Both the position numbers and the translations under genes were made by a program. From Reichenbachiella sp. 5M10 (GTDB lineage: Bacteria > Bacteroidota > Bacteroidia > Cytophagales > Cyclobacteriaceae), in assembly GCF_002742335.1 (NCBI RefSeq), contig NZ_MDGR01000007.1, positions 1,430,501 to 1,494,500 on the forward strand: DNA of 64,000 bases, in the 5' to 3' direction. Position 1 is the first letter of the stretch, and every line of letters begins with the position of its first letter. Positions 55,331-62,067 of this stretch are shown piece after piece. A model generated the notes under the pieces. It searched no databases, was not told the origin of the DNA, and worked only from the letters and a program-made list of their open reading frames with translations.

Positions 55331-55732
55331 TTAATTTGGGTGAATTCCACCACCTTTCCATTCGCCTGTTACTAACCATATCTCATAGAAAAACAGCCAA
55401 AGAGAGATCCAGGGGATGATGTAGTCAACGATTAATTTTTTGGAGTTAAATTCTTTTGCTTTTGGGAAAAACAAGCAAAGACTTCCGTCCTTGTATAAGT
55501 GCTCTGCTTTTTTTCCATTGAGTTCAGTCTTGATTAAAGGGTCATGAATGAATATTTTGATATTTTCCTTGAATCTGTATTTGATTTCATAGGAGTACCA
55601 ACAGCTTCGGGCAGATGGTTTGATTTTTCCTCTGGCTCTCAGGTAATTTTTGTCCAAGTAGATATCACTTTCAGGAATCTTTGCCTTTATGGCTGCTCTC
55701 TGTATATGTATAGGAATGTCTCTAATCTCCAT
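55331..55732 (-). CDS. CBASS stand-alone E2-like protein (type II-short)
   Basis: The 133-aa protein has the type II CBASS E2 pattern. A conserved His (HLY, His78) and catalytic Cys (GSLCLFFP, Cys86) are followed by the signature tryptophan-rich C-terminus (IIPWISLWLFFYEIWLVTGEW, then KGGGIHPN). No E1 or JAB domain gene is present in the operon, which is the type II-short arrangement. It overlaps the CD-NTase gene by 11 nt and ends 6 nt before STING. E2s of this class are reported to conjugate the CD-NTase C-terminus to a target. Confidence 0.85.
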   Translation of the reverse strand: MEIRDIPIHIQRAAIKAKIPESDIYLDKNYLRARGKIKPSARSCWYSYEIKYRFKENIKIFIHDPLIKTELNGKKAEHLYKDGSLCLFFPKAKEFNSKKLIVDYIIPWISLWLFFYEIWLVTGEWKGGGIHPN

Positions 55733-56852
55733 AGAAAGTATTAGGCTTTACAGGTAAGCTTTTTTCTGCATGACTATCGATCATAATTCCAGATGGAAGA
55801 ATCGCTAGTCCTTGACCTCTTCTTTTATTAACCATATCGGCTTTGGCCTCCATAGCTTTGATATATGAATCTTCTCCAAACATCCCTTTCATTAGCTCTG
55901 CTTCTTCCTCTATCCCATGAGATTTTTTCAGTTTCTGCCAGTCAGAATACAACTTCTCAATGAAGGAAATGAAATGACTATATAATTCTGGTTTATCCTC
56001 CCATACATCAGCGAGATTCTCACTAGGATTGGCTGGATTGGGTATTTCAAATGGTCTGTTTGGGTATAGTATTTTAATGTGATTTCGAATCTTGTCAATT
56101 ATGCCCTCGAATGTCTCAGAGATAGAAGGTTGTCCATCATAAAATTGAGCTGCCAATGTAGTGAGAATGATACTGGCAGGAGCATGCTCCGGATGCTTAT
56201 TAAAATAGATGTTTCTGTCCATCTTGATGAGTTGAATTGCCCTTTGCAGTGGTTTCTTCTTGGCATATTCTTCTATTTCGATTTTATTCGCAGAAAATGC
56301 TTTCTCAAGAAAGGTAAGCTGTACTTTGTTGGCAATTTCTAAGAACCAAGATTGATATCCTTTTGGACATGATCTTAGCCAGATTTTACGCTTCTGATCA
56401 GGTATGTCAATTAGCTCATTGTCATGGATAACGACCATGCATCCAGGAACGACATCAAGATGAAAATCACCTTTGTAATTTAGTCGTACACAGCGTGATT
56501 TTGACTCACTCATTTTCTGATAAGTCTCATTTTCATTAAGCCTACGGACCACCTCATTAAATATGGTCTCAGGCTGATGGTTTGATGACAGTAATTTGAT
56601 ATGAATAATGACATCCAAATCAAATTCAGTTCTGCCATATGGCTTTGTCGTGGTTCCAATAGATACTGACCCTTGTGGGTATATTTCAATCTCTACTTCA
56701 CCAAAAAAGTCAGGGTCTTCACTGAGCCATTTACTTATAGCCTCATAGGCCGTTTTTAATCTATTCCATCGAGTTTGATCCAGTTCGGCAGCTTCTGCCA
56801 TTTTTGCAAGAGTATCCTCTAACTGGGTATATGCATCTGAAGTAATTAACAT
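55722..56852 (-). CDS. CD-NTase (CBASS cyclic-oligonucleotide synthase)
   Basis: The 376-aa nucleotidyltransferase of the cGAS/DncV-like family has the GS motif in YPQGSVSIGTTTKPYGRTEFDLDVIIH (Gly61-Ser62). The first two metal-binding Asp are at 78 and 80, and the third is likely Asp133 in FHLDVVPG. It makes a cyclic nucleotide after phage infection to activate the effector. The C-terminus ends PNTFYGD, with a penultimate Gly that may matter for the E2 partner. The nucleotide and clade cannot be set from sequence alone; STING partners usually use c-di-GMP made by clade E enzymes. Confidence 0.92.
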   Translation of the reverse strand: MLITSDAYTQLEDTLAKMAEAAELDQTRWNRLKTAYEAISKWLSEDPDFFGEVEIEIYPQGSVSIGTTTKPYGRTEFDLDVIIHIKLLSSNHQPETIFNEVVRRLNENETYQKMSESKSRCVRLNYKGDFHLDVVPGCMVVIHDNELIDIPDQKRKIWLRSCPKGYQSWFLEIANKVQLTFLEKAFSANKIEIEEYAKKKPLQRAIQLIKMDRNIYFNKHPEHAPASIILTTLAAQFYDGQPSISETFEGIIDKIRNHIKILYPNRPFEIPNPANPSENLADVWEDKPELYSHFISFIEKLYSDWQKLKKSHGIEEEAELMKGMFGEDSYIKAMEAKADMVNKRRGQGLAILPSGIMIDSHAEKSLPVKPNTFYGD

Positions 56853-56857
56853 AGTCT

Positions 56858-57031
56858 CTATTTTTCCTTGCGTACACCTTTAAATGGGGTGCCATCTTTT
56901 TTTACATCGATAAACTGACCATTGTCAGTATTTCTTTTTACATACTGTCCCGTTGTGGGGTTGTAAGTTTGTGAGCGCTTCTTTACAGCTCCTTTTCTAG
57001 CATTGTCACCATAAGGTTTATTTACCGCCAT
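56858..57031 (-). CDS. 57-aa basic leader protein of the CBASS operon
   Basis: A complete small gene, ATG 57031 to TAG 56858, begins MAVNKPYGDNARKGAVKKRS and ends with DGTPFKGVRKEK. It is basic, Gly/Asn-rich, lacks Cys and membrane segments, and stops 5 nt before the CD-NTase ATG. Short repeated turns (NPTTGQYVKR, NTDNGQFIDV) suggest a small nucleic-acid-binding or beta-strand protein. Its position as first gene of the operon supports translation. Function unknown; I do not claim a named family. Confidence 0.75.
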   Translation of the reverse strand: MAVNKPYGDNARKGAVKKRSQTYNPTTGQYVKRNTDNGQFIDVKKDGTPFKGVRKEK

Positions 57032-57146
57032 CTTTTTTGTTATTTTTAGTTTTAATTAGAAATTACCTGATACAACCAAATAATTGTAATCTCAGTCGTA
57101 CACCATCAGTACATAATTGAGTGCCCAACGCTTTTGCGTATAGAAG

Positions 57147-57803
57147 ATGAGTAATAGGAAGAAATATGAAAGCAAAGGCACATTAGACCTAATTAATCTC
57201 TTTCAAGATTTGACTTATCCAGATCGTGATAATGCCTTTCATGCAATAGTCTATAGGTTTAGACAAGACGTTCTTAATCATTGTGAGATAAGATGTAGGA
57301 GGTTTGGTCAATCTCCTGAAGTAGCGGAAGAAGTGGTAATTGGAGTTTTTCAATCTTATGCAAAAAAACCAGGTTTTGATATTACTCGGGCAAAAGGAAA
57401 AACTGATGACCATTCATTTTTGATTTACTTATTGGGTATAGCGAGGACTGTATTGACAGATATTTATAGGGTTCAAAAACGTAAAAAGGAAGGTAAGTGG
57501 TCAGATGGATCAGAAACAATTGTTACTTGTTTGCCAGCACTTCCAAAGAATGCTTCTCTAAAAAACAAAGTAGTCCATCAAGTATTAAGTGAACTTCCAT
57601 ATAGTCATCAAGTGATTTTTATGACTTATAAATCTTATGAAAACGCTGGTTGTAATCTTCCAAGAAAGCTATTAAATGAGCTAAGAGAGCATTTAGGTAT
57701 TGAACAGGTGACAATTAGATCATATAAGAAGGAAGCTCTAGATAAAATCGAGATTGCATTGAAAGGAATTAGAATTTTAGAAGCTGTTGAAAATGGAAAC
57801 TGA
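57147..57803 (+). CDS. ECF-like sigma-70 factor
   Basis: The 218-aa protein has a region-2-like segment (FHAIVYRFRQDVLNHCEIRCRRFG ... FQSYAKKPGFD ... YLLGIARTVLTDIYRVQKR). The region 4 HTH is LSELPYSHQVIFMTYKSYENAGCNLPRKLLNELREHLGIEQVTIRSYKKEALDKI. Loop insertions make it longer than a typical ECF. It is transcribed divergently from the CBASS operon (115 nt between starts) and overlaps the next gene by 11 nt. It might direct RNA polymerase to the element's own promoters. AT-rich codons resemble those of the CBASS genes. Confidence 0.82.
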   Translation: MSNRKKYESKGTLDLINLFQDLTYPDRDNAFHAIVYRFRQDVLNHCEIRCRRFGQSPEVAEEVVIGVFQSYAKKPGFDITRAKGKTDDHSFLIYLLGIARTVLTDIYRVQKRKKEGKWSDGSETIVTCLPALPKNASLKNKVVHQVLSELPYSHQVIFMTYKSYENAGCNLPRKLLNELREHLGIEQVTIRSYKKEALDKIEIALKGIRILEAVENGN

Positions 57804-58524
57804 TAATATGGACTCTTTTCTAAATAGTACTGGGTTTGGTTTCCCTGAGTCATCTGAGGATATTGAATCATTCAATCAGTTTTCGGAGGGCTATGAATTC
57901 AAAGCTGATGTAAATAAAATTGACCCTTCTGAGATTTTGAACTCAGTAAGAAAACAATCGCAAACTATCTCTGGTGTTGATTATCATAAGAGGACAGTTT
58001 TAGCTGCAGAAATTGTGTTTCAGCTTCATAGTGAATGGTCATTAGGGCACTTGAAACTTCAAAAGCTAATTTATCTATGTCAGCAAACAACAGGAATGGC
58101 TATACATACCAATTTCTTGAGACAAGCTATGGGGCCTTATGATCCAAGGTTGATGAGATCAATAGATTCTCAATTTGTGAAAAATAAATGGTTCAAATAT
58201 AACAAATCAGCAAATCAGAAATATATCGCTTTAGAGAATGCTGGTGATCACAAAGAATGGTTCGAACGTTATTTTAGAAATGAAATTGATGATATTAATT
58301 TGATCATAGATTTATTTCGAAAGATGAAAACTAGACAAGTAGAATTGATTGGAACAGTTTACGCTTGTTGGGTAAAGGTACTTGAAGAGAAAAATCAATT
58401 TGACGAAAAAGAAGTTATTAGCAAATTTTATAATTGGTCTGAGGAGAAAGAGAAGTTTAATATTGAAGAAATAAAAAATGCAATATCATGGATGTTAGAA
58501 TATAAAATTTATCCTATTGAATAA
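57793..58524 (+). CDS. Panacea/SocA-like domain protein
   Basis: The 243-aa protein has a variable acidic N-terminus (about 1-60). A helical domain follows resembling Panacea/DUF4065: LAAEIVFQLHSEWSLGHLKLQKLIYLCQQTTGM, then FLRQAMGPYDPRLMRSI. SocA-type proteins act as adaptors for ClpXP, and Panacea domains serve as antitoxins in several toxin-antitoxin pairs. Overlap with the sigma gene suggests a functional pair, for example a sigma factor controlled by an adaptor or anti-sigma-like protein. The link is inferred. Confidence 0.7.
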   Translation: METDNMDSFLNSTGFGFPESSEDIESFNQFSEGYEFKADVNKIDPSEILNSVRKQSQTISGVDYHKRTVLAAEIVFQLHSEWSLGHLKLQKLIYLCQQTTGMAIHTNFLRQAMGPYDPRLMRSIDSQFVKNKWFKYNKSANQKYIALENAGDHKEWFERYFRNEIDDINLIIDLFRKMKTRQVELIGTVYACWVKVLEEKNQFDEKEVISKFYNWSEEKEKFNIEEIKNAISWMLEYKIYPIE

Positions 58525-59290
58525 ATCCCTCCAGCCTGTTCATTCTGTCCCGTTACTACCGGGACTACATTCACAAGCTTTCGGAATCCCACAGCAAGAG
58601 TAATCCGCTATTCCATTTCGCCCTGCTGCATACCATACCGTGCCACACTTGCTTTCCCCACCGCACACCCACGCAGGTAAAGCGGTGTTCGTCATCAGTT
58701 GTCCGGCACAGATCACGCCAGGCATTTAGCACTATTGCATAGCGCTGCATGCTTTTACAAAGTGGCTTTGCCACCTGTCATGCCCTGTGCTTGGACTGCC
58801 TTCTTCCTCACGGCAGTTTCCCCTGTAGGCATAGCCGCTTCACTGCATTTCGTTCCTTCTGTCACTACTTTCCATTCAGCCGCCATGCCTCCAGACACTG
58901 CCCGTGTTTTGGCTCGCCTGCGCATTCACTTCGGGCTGCAGGCTGTCATGATTTTTGCACCTCCACATGGCACCCACCAGCGCATGCAATCGCTTGTGCC
59001 ATACCGCCACACCAGGCAAAAAATCACGCCAGCCCTAGTGTTGTCCATCCTGTGGTATTTTTCATAGGCATATTGTATTTTGATTTGCCACAGGATTACC
59101 CACATGGGTCGCAGCGCCCTATCGGGCTACCTCTGCTTTCACCCTCGTTCAACTCGCAGACGGCTCGCGATAAATCGGCTTTGCCGTTAGTTTACCTGCC
59201 TTTTCCAGCCGCTCAAATAGTGTCCTATGTTTTTTGAAGCAGGGATAGTAAATATGCAGAGCTACATTTTTAACTTAAATAATTAATGCA
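58525..59290. other. GC-rich, hairpin-rich region with no convincing gene
   Basis: This 766-bp block is far more C/G-rich than its flanks and has open frames on both strands, none of which has a start signal, family motif or sensible composition. It holds many short perfect hairpins: gtcccg/cgggac at 58547-58565, gtggc/gccac at 58762-58774, accc/gggt near 59100, and cggc/gccg near 59175. Read on the minus strand it is G/A-rich and could be a long structured RNA or a decayed transposable sequence. The boundaries to the AT-rich neighbours are abrupt. Confidence 0.5.
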
Positions 59291-59650
59291 ATGGATAATT
59301 ACATGAAAGTTCAATCTTATAAAATTCTAATGATGAGGGCACATCGAAAAAACGAAATAGGGCGTGATACTTGGGGTGTCAATGCTTTTGCGGCAATTTG
59401 TGCACGAGAAGAAGGGAATTCTTACATTCGTGGATCTTTAGAAAAGTATCTTACCAAAGTGAGGAAATCTTTGGAAAAAGGAATAGACAAGTTCATCAAT
59501 AGAAAATCGGTTAAACCAGAACATAAATTGTTACTTGCTCAAATCAAACACCGCTTGTGTATGGTTAGCTCAAGTGTGGATATTGAGGACGTGGTTAATA
59601 CCGTACTTAATATTACTCAACCATACAAAGAGTATTTGACGAAGAAATAA
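59291..59650 (+). CDS. Hypothetical protein, 119 aa
   Basis: This small helical protein is rich in Lys/Arg (MRAHRKNEIGRDTWGVNAFAAICAREEGNSYIRGSLEKYLTKVRKSLEKGID). A second helical part (VKPEHKLLLAQIKHRLCMVS) follows. No membrane segment or known motif. It lies between two GC-rich non-coding regions and may be regulated with them. The start could also be ATG 59303. Coding probability is moderate to good because composition returns to that of the element's other genes. Confidence 0.65.
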   Translation: MDNYMKVQSYKILMMRAHRKNEIGRDTWGVNAFAAICAREEGNSYIRGSLEKYLTKVRKSLEKGIDKFINRKSVKPEHKLLLAQIKHRLCMVSSSVDIEDVVNTVLNITQPYKEYLTKK

Positions 59651-60004
59651 AACAAACATTGAGTGCAAAGTTACAGGCATGCGGATGTGAGAGCTTGCAA
59701 GGGTTCGCTACGCCAGTTTTAAAAAATCTCCACCCAAGAGGGTAGTATTTTTTTACTGCCCTTGCCGCAATCACACCGTCCTGTGTGGTAGCACCATGTT
59801 TACTTTATTATTTAGAGTTCGTTTCGGTAGCAGGTGGCTATTGGCGGGCGTTCGTACATCTGGTTGCCCTTTCCTTTTTGGCATTGTAGATCATGGTATT
59901 ATCGATTACACAGTTCGGGTCTTTTGGTTAGAGTTGAGCTTATCTGAGCTACCCTTTTAGGGTGGCTTTTTTTTGTTTTAACTAAGTGCATGGTGTAGAA
60001 AATC
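59651..60004. other. Structured non-coding region ending in a terminator
   Basis: No gene is supported. The sequence is moderately GC-rich, with several hairpin-like words. It ends in an intrinsic-terminator-like hairpin at 59947-59974 (agctaccct / agggtggct with one wobble, then eight T). The combination of a GC-rich tract and terminator after the 119-aa gene may represent a small RNA transcribed rightwards. Confidence 0.45.
59947..59974 (+). terminator. Intrinsic terminator
   Basis: The 9-bp stem (one G-U pair) with a 3-nt loop is followed by an eight-T run on the plus strand. It would end a transcript from the 119-aa gene or a non-coding RNA. Confidence 0.85.
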
Positions 60005-60217
60005 AAAAAGAAAAGAGCCAAATTAGGAGAACAGATAGCACGTGCCGTGCACCGGTTAGTAAAGGTCAAGCCCTTCGGGTTAAAGAGAAAATCTCCAACC
60101 CTCCATATCAGATTATTGAGTCAATAACACTTGTCTTTGTCGGGATAGTATTTTCTCTTGAAACCTTGACTAACCTATCTGTTCTCCTGAAAAAAGACCT
60201 TTCTCTTTTTTCTTTTT
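60005..60217. repeat. Long imperfect inverted repeat (possible structured RNA)
   Basis: The outer arms (A/G-rich 60005-60017; T/C-rich near 60203-60217), the perfect 13-bp ggagaacagatag at 60026-60038 with ctatctgttctcc at 60175-60187, and ggttagt with actaacc inside, build one long hairpin. The left arm contains a small extra hairpin (gcacg/cgtgc). The only open frame here (60.0-60.2 kb, plus strand) has an odd composition because of the repeat. Confidence 0.6.
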
Positions 60218-60251
60218 TTCTCTTTTGGTGAATAATAATTGGAAGGAAATG

Positions 60252-60280
60252 AAAAAAGCAGAACCCTTTCGAGCTCTGCC
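60252..60280 (-). terminator. Intrinsic terminator of the three-gene module
   Basis: On the minus strand a GCAGA/TCTGC stem is extended by GCTC/GGGT around a GAAA tetraloop, followed by six T. It is 47 nt downstream of the 86-aa gene and marks the end of the operon read from 61602. Confidence 0.85.
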
Positions 60281-60326
60281 TTCAACCGTAAGGTGACCAA
60301 CCTTACCAACCAACTAACCTATAATT

Positions 60327-60587
60327 TTAATGCCTTCCTGCTGCCTGATCCAGGGCGTATTCCTCTTCATCTACAGTGGCTTGACTTACCGCCGTGAGTA
60401 CTCCTCCCGCTACAGCTACGTAAGTGGCTGCCGTAATCACGGCAGCTGGCAGTGAAACCGGAGCGGTCAATAATGCACCACTAGCAGCAGCTAACGCCAA
60501 ACCAATATTCCGGAGTACTCTAAAAAACTTTGGTGTTGGGGCTTTCATCCTTTGGATGACACCCAGTTTATTCAATGATTTTTTCAT
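60327..60587 (-). CDS. Small hydrophobic membrane protein
   Basis: The 86-aa protein has a basic N-terminus, two hydrophobic segments (IGLALAAASGALLTAPVSLPAAVITAATYVAVAGGVLTA region, about 28-70) and an acidic tail. The size and Ala/Gly-rich helices are reminiscent of holins or small pore-forming proteins, but no family is recognised. It overlaps the 82-aa gene by 4 nt and is last in the module. Confidence 0.78.
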   Translation of the reverse strand: MKKSLNKLGVIQRMKAPTPKFFRVLRNIGLALAAASGALLTAPVSLPAAVITAATYVAVAGGVLTAVSQATVDEEEYALDQAAGRH

Positions 60588-60832
60588 GATTCGTTAAAAG
60601 TTTGATTTTCAATTCTATTGACCCTCCGTTCCAGAAAGTCAATCCTCTGATGTATGAGATCAGTCATTCCTTTACTTTCAGTACGAATGATTTCCGTTGT
60701 GTTTTTCACCTGAGTCAGGTCACTTTCTACCTTTCTAAAATCCGCTATCAACTGTCTTAAGAAATAAGCCACCAATGTGACCATAATAGAAAGAACCCCA
60801 CTCAGAATGATTTCCAGCTTAATCACTTCCAT
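60584..60832 (-). CDS. Single-TM coiled-coil protein
   Basis: The 82-aa protein has one N-terminal membrane helix (LEIILSGVLSIMVTLVAYFLRQL) followed by a coiled coil (about 30-78, heptad-like RIDFLERRVNRIE). This architecture resembles small spanin-, holin- or haemolysin-XhlA-type phage proteins. It is preceded by the 252-aa gene (11-nt gap) and overlaps the 86-aa gene by 4 nt, so all three are very likely co-translated. Confidence 0.78.
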   Translation of the reverse strand: MEVIKLEIILSGVLSIMVTLVAYFLRQLIADFRKVESDLTQVKNTTEIIRTESKGMTDLIHQRIDFLERRVNRIENQTFNES

Positions 60833-60843
60833 TAACTGCCGAA

Positions 60844-61602
60844 TTAGGGTATTTGATTAATGGCTACAAGTGTCAACGGGTTAAAACTTCCCGTTTTCAA
60901 AGGATACATTTCCCCATTCACAGCTTGCATAAACTCCAATCCCAATACCATGAAAAGTGGTAGTTGGGTATCAGCAGTTACATTGTTGACCAGGTCAATA
61001 GCATTTTCTTGTTGATTACCAAGCACTATATCATTGGTCTTGCTGACGCTCACTTCAAATGTCTCTGCTTCATAATCGATGGCAGCACCTGCTGAGACGA
61101 TCTTTACATGTGTTGCCCCTTGTGGACCAATGATGCTGTTACCAGGTACAAAGGCAGGAATGTTTACGCTCAATGTCCCAGCGACTCTATCCACGTTGGC
61201 ACTGTAGGGAGTAAAGAGTGTAGCACTCAACTTGCCATCAATATTGAAATCAAATCCATTGAGTAGAGCCAAATCACCATCTGTGACGGTTCTTTTGCCA
61301 CGTTCATTGGTAGGGTCAGACTGGATCACTTTGATCATCTCTTTAGTCAGTCTGCTAGTGACTTTTTTGTCCGCAGCATTCTGCAACAACAACCTGAAAG
61401 AAGTTCTCAATACTCTGCCAGCTCTTCCTGCACGTCCAAACTCACTTCCGTTTTCACGGGTTCGCTGAAACGCTGGATCATTCTTGATCCGTTCTTTGTC
61501 CACACCTCCTTTTTCTCTCGCGAGAAATCCATCAGAGGTTTTGTAGAAGGAAACATCTCCAATTGTTCCCTCCAGTTTTACTATGCCTTTTTGTCTTGCC
61601 AT
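60844..61602 (-). CDS. Uncharacterised 252-aa beta-rich protein
   Basis: The conserved N-terminus (MARQKGIVKLEGTIGDVSFYKTSDGFLAREKGG) is followed by a basic helix-rich segment (FGRAGRAGRVLRTSFRLLLQNAADKKVTSRLTKEM, about 52-88). The rest is a beta-rich domain (LLNGFDFNIDGKLSATLFTPYSANVDRVAGTLSVNIPAFVPGN ... YEAETFEVSVSKT). Many Bacteroidota genomes seem to carry similar proteins, but I do not know a function. With its two membrane-protein partners it could be a capsid-like, cell-surface or pore-associated component. It heads the three-gene operon. Confidence 0.78.
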   Translation of the reverse strand: MARQKGIVKLEGTIGDVSFYKTSDGFLAREKGGVDKERIKNDPAFQRTRENGSEFGRAGRAGRVLRTSFRLLLQNAADKKVTSRLTKEMIKVIQSDPTNERGKRTVTDGDLALLNGFDFNIDGKLSATLFTPYSANVDRVAGTLSVNIPAFVPGNSIIGPQGATHVKIVSAGAAIDYEAETFEVSVSKTNDIVLGNQQENAIDLVNNVTADTQLPLFMVLGLEFMQAVNGEMYPLKTGSFNPLTLVAINQIP

Positions 61603-62067
61603 TGTTAAATAATTTAGATTTTAGGTAAGATGAGGAAGGTTCAAAACCTACCTTCTCGCTTTGGTACAGTTTGGTTTAATCTTGGATCAATAAAGAATAA
61701 AGAGGCTCACCTTTGGCATTACGCCCTTAATAAATAAGGCATAGACTAGCCATACATAAAGCATGGATACTACATGGTTGGAGTATTCCAAAATGCTTGC
61801 AACTACCTAACTACACCGACTACTGCTACTACTTGGCTACTACTGTTTCTACTACACTCAACTATCTGATTATTAGTTATGTGCTCTTATTTGTAGTAGA
61901 GTAGTAAGTAAAAAAGGATAATCTCTAATAGGGACTATTAAGACTCGCTAATGCACAGTAATACAGTCAGTTGCATTTTAGTCAACTGATTAGACTCAAA
62001 TGAAATGTGCGGTAGTAAATGGTAGTAGAAGAGGAGGGTGATTAACTACAGTATGCTTAGCTCAATA
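61603..62067. repeat. Gene-free region with CTACTAC/GTAGTAG repeats
   Basis: This 465-bp intergenic region between the 252-aa gene and the helicase gene contains at least four CTACTAC-type words at 61805-61857 and several GTAGTA words at 61892-61906 and 62012-62027, as direct and inverted copies. The clustering beside a VirE-type helicase resembles iterons of a replication origin. It also must hold the promoter of the three-gene operon. Confidence 0.5.

Noticed and set aside
58749-59237. 162-codon plus-strand frame in the GC-rich block
   Set aside because: The translation is rich in Pro, His, Ser and Cys without any domain pattern, and comparable frames exist on the other strand, as expected for GC-rich non-coding DNA.
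57147-59290. Possibility of an RNA-guided (dCas12f-sigma) system, suggested by a sigma factor beside a structured GC-rich block
   Set aside because: No Cas12f/TnpB-like gene with RuvC motifs is present in the window, and no repeat-spacer array is seen.
59986-60231. 81-codon plus-strand frame with a hydrophobic tail
   Set aside because: It follows the arms of a long inverted repeat and ends in a T/C-rich run giving Phe/Leu/Ser; its features are explained by the repeat rather than coding.
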